A stretch of DNA of 64,000 nucleotides from positions 8,942,713 through 9,006,712 of the forward strand of contig CM055100.1 of NCBI GenBank assembly GCA_029204225.1. Direction: 5' to 3'. Below the pieces are notes generated by a model. It searched no databases, had not been told where the DNA came from, and saw only the letters and a program-made list of their open reading frames with translations. The stretch comes from Diphasiastrum complanatum (Eukaryota > Streptophyta > Lycopodiopsida > Lycopodiales > Lycopodiaceae). How positions within the stretch are numbered: position 1 is the first letter of the stretch; every line of letters begins with the position of its first letter. A program made the translations under genes and the position numbers. Below, in pieces: positions 58,821-64,000 of the stretch.

Positions 58821-60261
58821 GAGAGAACCTATAAGGTTGTCTAGCGAAGGTTGACTTTTTAGAATTAACTCAATCATGTGGTCTACTGAGCTAGACTGTG
58901 GTAAACCACGAGGTGATTCAGTTGGAAAAATAGCCCTAAATTCATTTATGATCTGTTCTTTCACTGCTTGTTCATGATCTAAATTTACTGAACTAAGAAT
59001 TGCTGAGAATTCACAACCATTTAGATTCATTTCAGGAACATCCACAACTGGAAATTAAAAAAACTTCATATTTATCCAATGTTTCCATTTCATTAACTGT
59101 AGAAATTTGATCCAATGGACATACAAAATTACTGCCAAATAACGTAACTCTCTTATCACCCTCCTTGAATGTGAGACCATGTTTCTCAAAATCAATTAAC
59201 AAAGAAGGCAACTTACTAAATAACCATTCGTAACCTAAGATTAAATCAGTACGAGCTAGGTCTAAAACATGAAAATTAGCTAATTCCATGTGTCCTTGCA
59301 TCAAAACTGGGAGCTTCGGGAATTTTACGTTCCAAGTCTCCAACTCTGCCCCTGAAGCTAGATAAACTTTATATCTATAATTGTTGGCTTCAGTTTCCAG
59401 GCTGAGTTTCTGCACAAGACAAGAATTAATAAAATTATGAGTTGAACCATTGTCCAATAAAATACTTACTTCTTGATCTTTAACTATGCCAATTAACCGA
59501 AAAAGTTCATTAGGCAGAAAGGAAGTAGCACTAGAAGAACATTCACACTCACACAATCCGGTTAATTTCCAAAGTATTACCATTGCCTTCTGGGATTTCA
59601 ATTATGTGAGTAGACACTTTCTTCCTTTTTGGACAAAATTTCATCATATGTCTAGGCTTCTTATAGACGAAACATAAGTTCCCTTTCTTAGCCTTTTTTC
59701 GGGACAGAGATTTCTTGAATCTCTTTCTCTTCGACTTCGTGGGTTCCAATGTTGCTTGATCAAATTCGTCAAAATATTTTGCTTGGTATGGACCGCGCTT
59801 CTTACCCTTCTTGGTTTTCAAAGTGGTTGGAATTTGCGCAAACTGCTTCCTGGATGCCACCGCTATGGAATCATATGCTTTCGCAATCCGAAACGCATGG
59901 GAAGCACATTTTGCCTACATTCGTTCTGATAGTCGGCTGACAAACCTAGGACAAACTGCCAAAGTGCCAACTTCGCATCGAATGATGGAACCCTATTCCA
60001 TAGGTCCATGAATTCCTGGATATAACAGTCTAAACTCTTTGTATCCATCTTGTAGTTCATGAACTTCAGGTAGTAGTCCACGTCATCAGCAACTATGAAA
60101 GCCATTTTGAAAACTTCCGCAAACACCTCCCAAGTAGTTGGCTTCACCGGTAAATCTCGCCACCGCGATGACGCTTTGTCGCATAAAAATAGCATGACAC
60201 TTATGCCTATCAAAAATTGAACAAAGCAGTAGCGATGATAATCATGTTCAATCTTTAGCAA
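58806..60261 (-). pseudogene. Gypsy gag and protease of the same element
   Basis: A gag core (SSRWRDLPV, MDTKSLDCYIQEFMDLWNRV, FVLGLS) at 60261-59863 is followed by a basic linker and a degenerate knuckle at about 59690-59640 (first Cys kept, second replaced by Tyr, His and last Cys kept). The protease has LLDNGSTHNFI in place of a DSGS/DSGA motif and ILGYEWL further on (59601-59032). An RT approach segment with IFPTESPRGLPQ follows at 59045-58806. The gag N-terminus, PBS and 5' LTR are not found above 60261. Confidence 0.8.
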
Positions 60262-61454
60262 CTAACTTTGAAATCACTAGATACTCAGTGATTTTGTAGC
60301 CAAACATAAAATATTGAATTCTCAGACAATTTATAACAATTACAAAAACAATACAGAGACGCATGCATTCTGACACATATTGAACACAATAAGAAAATAG
60401 TATTGATTCAGAAAAACAATTCAGATGCTAATGAGCGCAAGACAATAGCGGATAGAAACCGTGCACTCTAAAGCTATCTCTGAGTAACTGAGAATAAGTC
60501 CAACATAAGCGACTCTGTTGATAAGCAGTAGCGCAATAGCAACTCTAAAATAAATCCCTAAAAGACTGAGCTAGAATGCTCAAGAGAGTTCAAGCTTGAA
60601 AGCTTATGCTTGATAAGAGCGCAAGAGGTGTCTCTTAATAATACTCAACTCCTTCATGATTCACAACATATGATTTCACTTCGATGATCTTTTTTTAATG
60701 AGATGTATGAACAATTGATTTATACTAAGTAGTTAGGTTGTCAAATGCGATTGCCAGTTGGCTGGAGCTAGCTGGCATTCATCCAGTTCCTTCTCAAAAA
60801 TTGATTACCGATAAGCAGCCATAAATAGTTTGTCTGCGAAAAACGCGGCAGTCCTTTACTAAAGTCATTTCCTTGACTTTCAGGGCATTTGGCATTTTGC
60901 AAAAAACTGAAATGAGAGAAAACCTAAAAAATGAAAAAGGCGAAAAAGCGAATTGTAATCAAATTGCGTTTATGTCTACAAACTGTGTAAAAACACTTGT
61001 AATTCTACAGACTGTGTAAAACCATGGGAGAACCCGCAGAACTGGACAAAAATGGATGAGTATTAGTCGATTAGTAAGAAGGAGAATAATTCAACAAATT
61101 ATTGGAGTATGGAATGGAATAACTTGTCATTGATCCAAATCTAAATGCAATAAAGTATGGAATGGAAGTAAGGATGTGTTTAACTTCTTATTGATGCAAA
61201 TGATAAGCACCTCATGATACTTAGCTTGTTACTTGATCCAGTTGTTGCATGAAAATCAAAAATATTGTTTCAAAAACAATCCACAAACATCGCTTCTCCA
61301 AGAACGCATCCATTGCTCTTGCTTAAATCATAGTGTAAAGCATCTAGATCAAGATCTACACCTAGAACTTGATAGATCTTTGGATTAAGTAATCAATAAC
61401 TCTTAATGATTGATAAGTACAATCATATTTGTCCTTTTTCTCTGTAAATTGGCA
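60262..61454 (+). repeat. No gene; right part is a copia 5' LTR
   Basis: The last part, from at least about 61320, is an LTR end (GATCAAGATCTACACC, AACTTGATAGATC, TTGTCCTTTTTC, ending GGCA at 61454) homologous to the LTR at 25033-25808. The LTR start was not found. The rest, 60262 to about 61000, has no recognised feature. Confidence 0.5.
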
Positions 61455-61467
61455 TGGTATCAGAGCC
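61455..61467 (+). promoter_or_regulatory. Primer-binding site of the 61.9-kb copia element
   Basis: TGGTATCAGAGCC directly after an LTR ending in CA, the canonical initiator tRNA-Met site. Confidence 0.92.
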
Positions 61468-61989
61468 AAATCTAAGAGTGATCTAAATGATTAATAGTGC
61501 TTGTGAAATCATTTAGAGGGCGAGTTCAAGGAGAGAGGTATCATCATTGTTTTTGGTCACGATCAATTTGTGGGCTGCTGAAGTATTGTCCACACGTGTG
61601 AAACCATACAACAACCTTCAAATTAACTTCCATTAGTATTTTTGACTCAAAAAAACACATATTAGTCCAAAATTCAAGGTTTTTAGTGCATTGTCTAGAT
61701 CTAGGGTCAATCTATTGAATGATAATGATCAAATAGTGGTTTGAGTCATTGAAGCAATTCATTTTGAAGCATTAGATCAGATCTATAAGGCTGATTTGTT
61801 CAGATCTTAAGTGTGTGTAAAATATCAAACGAAATTGAACTAGATTCAATTTTTTTGGAGGAGTGATTTGCTAGGATATTTGTAGTTGATCTATTATACC
61901 ATCATCCAAGTTGAACTAGGATTGATTGGGTTGATTTAGATCACTCTTTATCAAGAGATCTTTGTATATCTCATAGGCTTTCATTCACA

Positions 61990-63723
61990 ATGACATCCAT
62001 GGGTGGATATATGTTACAATCTATTGAGAAACTAACTTCCACAAACTATTCCATTTGGAAAGTAAGAATGGAATCACTACTAGTGGTCCATGATCTCTTT
62101 GACATTGTTTTAGGAGTTGAGGAAGAGCCTCAAGCTCCCCAAGAACAACTAAAATACAAGAAGAGGGTTATATTAGCCCTACATTGCTTAAAGTTAAATG
62201 TAAGCAATGACCTCTTGAAGGAGGTGGCTTCTTGTACCACATCAGAAGAGGCTTGGGATTCACTAAAGAACATTTATGAATCCAATAACACTTCAAGAGT
62301 GCTTATGCTAAGATACTTGATCTTGCAAAGCAGGAGGGGAAGTGGAGAAAGAGTATGTCCTAATATAAAATCTTTGAACAAAGAATTGGGATCTATAGGA
62401 GAGAAGATCCAAGACAATGAACTAGTACAAGTAATTTTAAAAGGATTAGGAGATAAGTTCTCTAATCTAGTTCAATCCTTTGCTATTCAAGACCAACTTC
62501 CATCAATTGAAAAATTTCATAATGTTCTTGTGGCCGAGGAGAGTAGGCTTCTACACCTCAAAACAAGAATAGGGTCCTTATCACTACATAATGGTGATAA
62601 GAAAGCAAACTTCACATCTAAAGGCAAAAAGAAGACTCGTCCTTTCAAGAAGATCCAAGGCAAGGAGGCCGAGGCAAAGGATGGAGGATTTACCTCCAAA
62701 GGGAAGCAAAAGAACAAAGCAAAGCTAAAGTGTTTCTTTTGTGGGAAGAAAGGACACTTTGCTTCCGAATGCTATAAGAAGAAGAATGCACAAGGGAGTG
62801 AAGATCAAGGCAATCTTGCACAAGGGGAGGAGGAAGAGGATGGCTTCAATACATCCTTGATGGTAGCATCTACACCAACATCAAGCCAAGATACATGGTG
62901 GATTGATAGTGGGGCTAGTTCCCACATGTCATTCAACAAGCATTATTTTTCTAATCTACTTTCTTGTAATGATTCTAAGAATCAATCTACACTGCTAGTG
63001 ATCAAGAATGTAAGATAGATGGCATAGGATCTATTCCATTATGCTTAGGATCATCTAAGAGGACAGATCTTGATAATGTTTTGTATGTTCCATCCATTAC
63101 AAAAAACTTGCTTAGTGTTGGTCAATTACTGGACAATGGACTAGATCTACATTTCAAGAATGCAAAAGCTTTCAAGAAGTGTGGCAAAGTGTGTGAGGCA
63201 TGTGGCCTTGCAAAGTCACACAAGACTTCCTACAAGAGATCTTTAACAAGATCTACCTCAATCTCTAGTGGAAAAGCAACTTAGTTCTTGCATTAAAGTT
63301 CTAAGATGTGATAATGGAGGAGAGTATATCTCCAACAAGATGAGAGACTTTTGTGAGATCAATGGCATTAAGAGAGAACTCACTTGTCCTTACACCCCCC
63401 AACAAAATGGGGTGGCCGAGAGGAAAAATAGGAGTCTTTGTGAATGTGCAAAGTCTTGAAGACTTGATGCATCTCTACCCATCACTTTTTCGGGGGAGGC
63501 CATAACTTGTGCTAATTACTTATGTAAGAGGCTTCCTAGTAGTGCTATTGGTGGGATCTCACCATTTCAAGCTTTTTTTGGCAATAAGCCCAATGTAAAA
63601 GATTTTAAAGTCTTTGGATGTATATGTTATGTCCACATTCCTTTTCAAACAAGAGGAAAAGAAGATGCAACTTCCTTCAAAGGAATATTTGTAGGCTGTA
63701 GTGAAAATAGCAAAGGATATAGG
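61990..63723 (+). pseudogene. Copia gag, protease and partial integrase, truncated
   Basis: Gag starts at the ATG at 61990 (SSTNYSIWKVRMES-type opening) and is open for 342 residues, with knuckle CFFCGKKGHFASEC near residue 250 and the protease motif WWIDSGASSHMSF at about residue 303. A frameshift near 63015 leads to YVPSITKNLLSVGQLL. A deletion then joins this to CGKVCEACGLAKSHK, so the LWHKRLGH block is missing. A second deletion removes the first integrase Asp. The core remnant has CDNGGEYIS and NGVAERKN (63268-63459). A stop follows, then FGCICYVHIPF and FVGCSENSKGY to 63723. RT and RNase H are absent because a new LTR starts at 63724. Confidence 0.85.
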
Positions 63724-64000
63724 TGTTGAAAATTCCAGAATTCACACGTGTGGGGAATGTCCACAAGAGTGACTGATCTTGATTAAGCTTTGTGATTGGC
63801 ACAATAGCCTGATTCTATATTGTTCAACAAGATCTAGTTCAGAAGATATGGCTAATTCACAATCTAGCATGCTAATCAATAGACTATGATAGCAATGAAT
63901 CAAAGAGTGATTAAAAGTACAAGATTACAATGCATAAGCATTAGTCTCAACAGAGCTAGAGAGATAACAAGAAAAAACAGTTTAAATCCAACCAAGCATG
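63724..64000 (+). repeat. Start of a copia LTR, runs off the window
   Basis: Begins TGTTGAAAATTCC and contains TTCACACGTGTGG, like the LTR starts at 25033 and 48875. It cuts the integrase frame at KGYR. It is either the 3' LTR of the same element after deletion of its RT region, or the LTR of a second insertion. Confidence 0.5.

Noticed and set aside
1-64000. tRNA or rRNA genes
   Set aside because: No stretch with intact tRNA A and B boxes plus foldable arms was seen, and no rRNA-like sequence; the TGGTATCAGAGCC sites are retroelement primer sites, not tRNAs.

Overview
The window is nuclear DNA of a land plant. It holds one recognisable, apparently intact host gene, a class II homeodomain-leucine zipper (HD-Zip II) transcription factor with four coding exons on the minus strand (15737-17178). 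Almost everything else is transposable-element sequence of different ages, often nested, truncated or rearranged. The short introns, plant HD-Zip II architecture and many Ty1/copia and Ty3/gypsy relics fit an embryophyte. I cannot name the species; nothing marks it as a seed plant.

Layout. 1-12000: a copia polyprotein relic (1170-2110), a copia element whose reverse transcriptase has been replaced by unrelated sequence (2141-6341), a possible host-gene exon pair (6590-6955), a copia gag relic, and a gypsy-like gag relic followed by a non-autonomous LTR element whose 3' end is also present at 1-645. 12250-13430: a gypsy protease relic, a 111-nt foldback and a two-unit tandem repeat. 13430-17900: the HD-Zip II gene and flanks. 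17900-21540: AT-rich, nothing recognised. 21559-26535: a decayed minus-strand copia element, an LTR and a plus-strand copia fragment. 28264-33145: a minus-strand gypsy gag with a repeat-studded leader, abutting a plus-strand gypsy pol.

33876-39867 is the most unusual unit. Two divergent, intron-containing and now broken genes flank a 0.5-kb region packed with about eleven copies of the palindrome CCTATGCTNAGCATAGG. The minus-strand gene has the motif order of a beta-class amino-DNA-methyltransferase. The plus-strand gene resembles an uncharacterised family with QLDN and GHTHxxIDQ motifs, which I read as a possible RNase H-fold transposase. Three more palindrome copies lie in an intron of the methyltransferase gene. 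Together these suggest an undescribed methyltransferase-bearing mobile element.

40330-64000: a split plant-transposase-like relic (40330-41312); a copia fragment with PBS and partial LTR; a second copy of the 'captured' sequence inside another copia derivative (45453-48181); then a young, full-length copia element (48875-55030) with an intact 1322-residue polyprotein, inserted in a minus-strand gypsy element. A 1247-bp segment, gypsy 3' end plus copia LTR, is duplicated without visible difference 7039 bp downstream, which points to a recent rearrangement. The window ends in a truncated copia element (61455-63723) and the start of another LTR.
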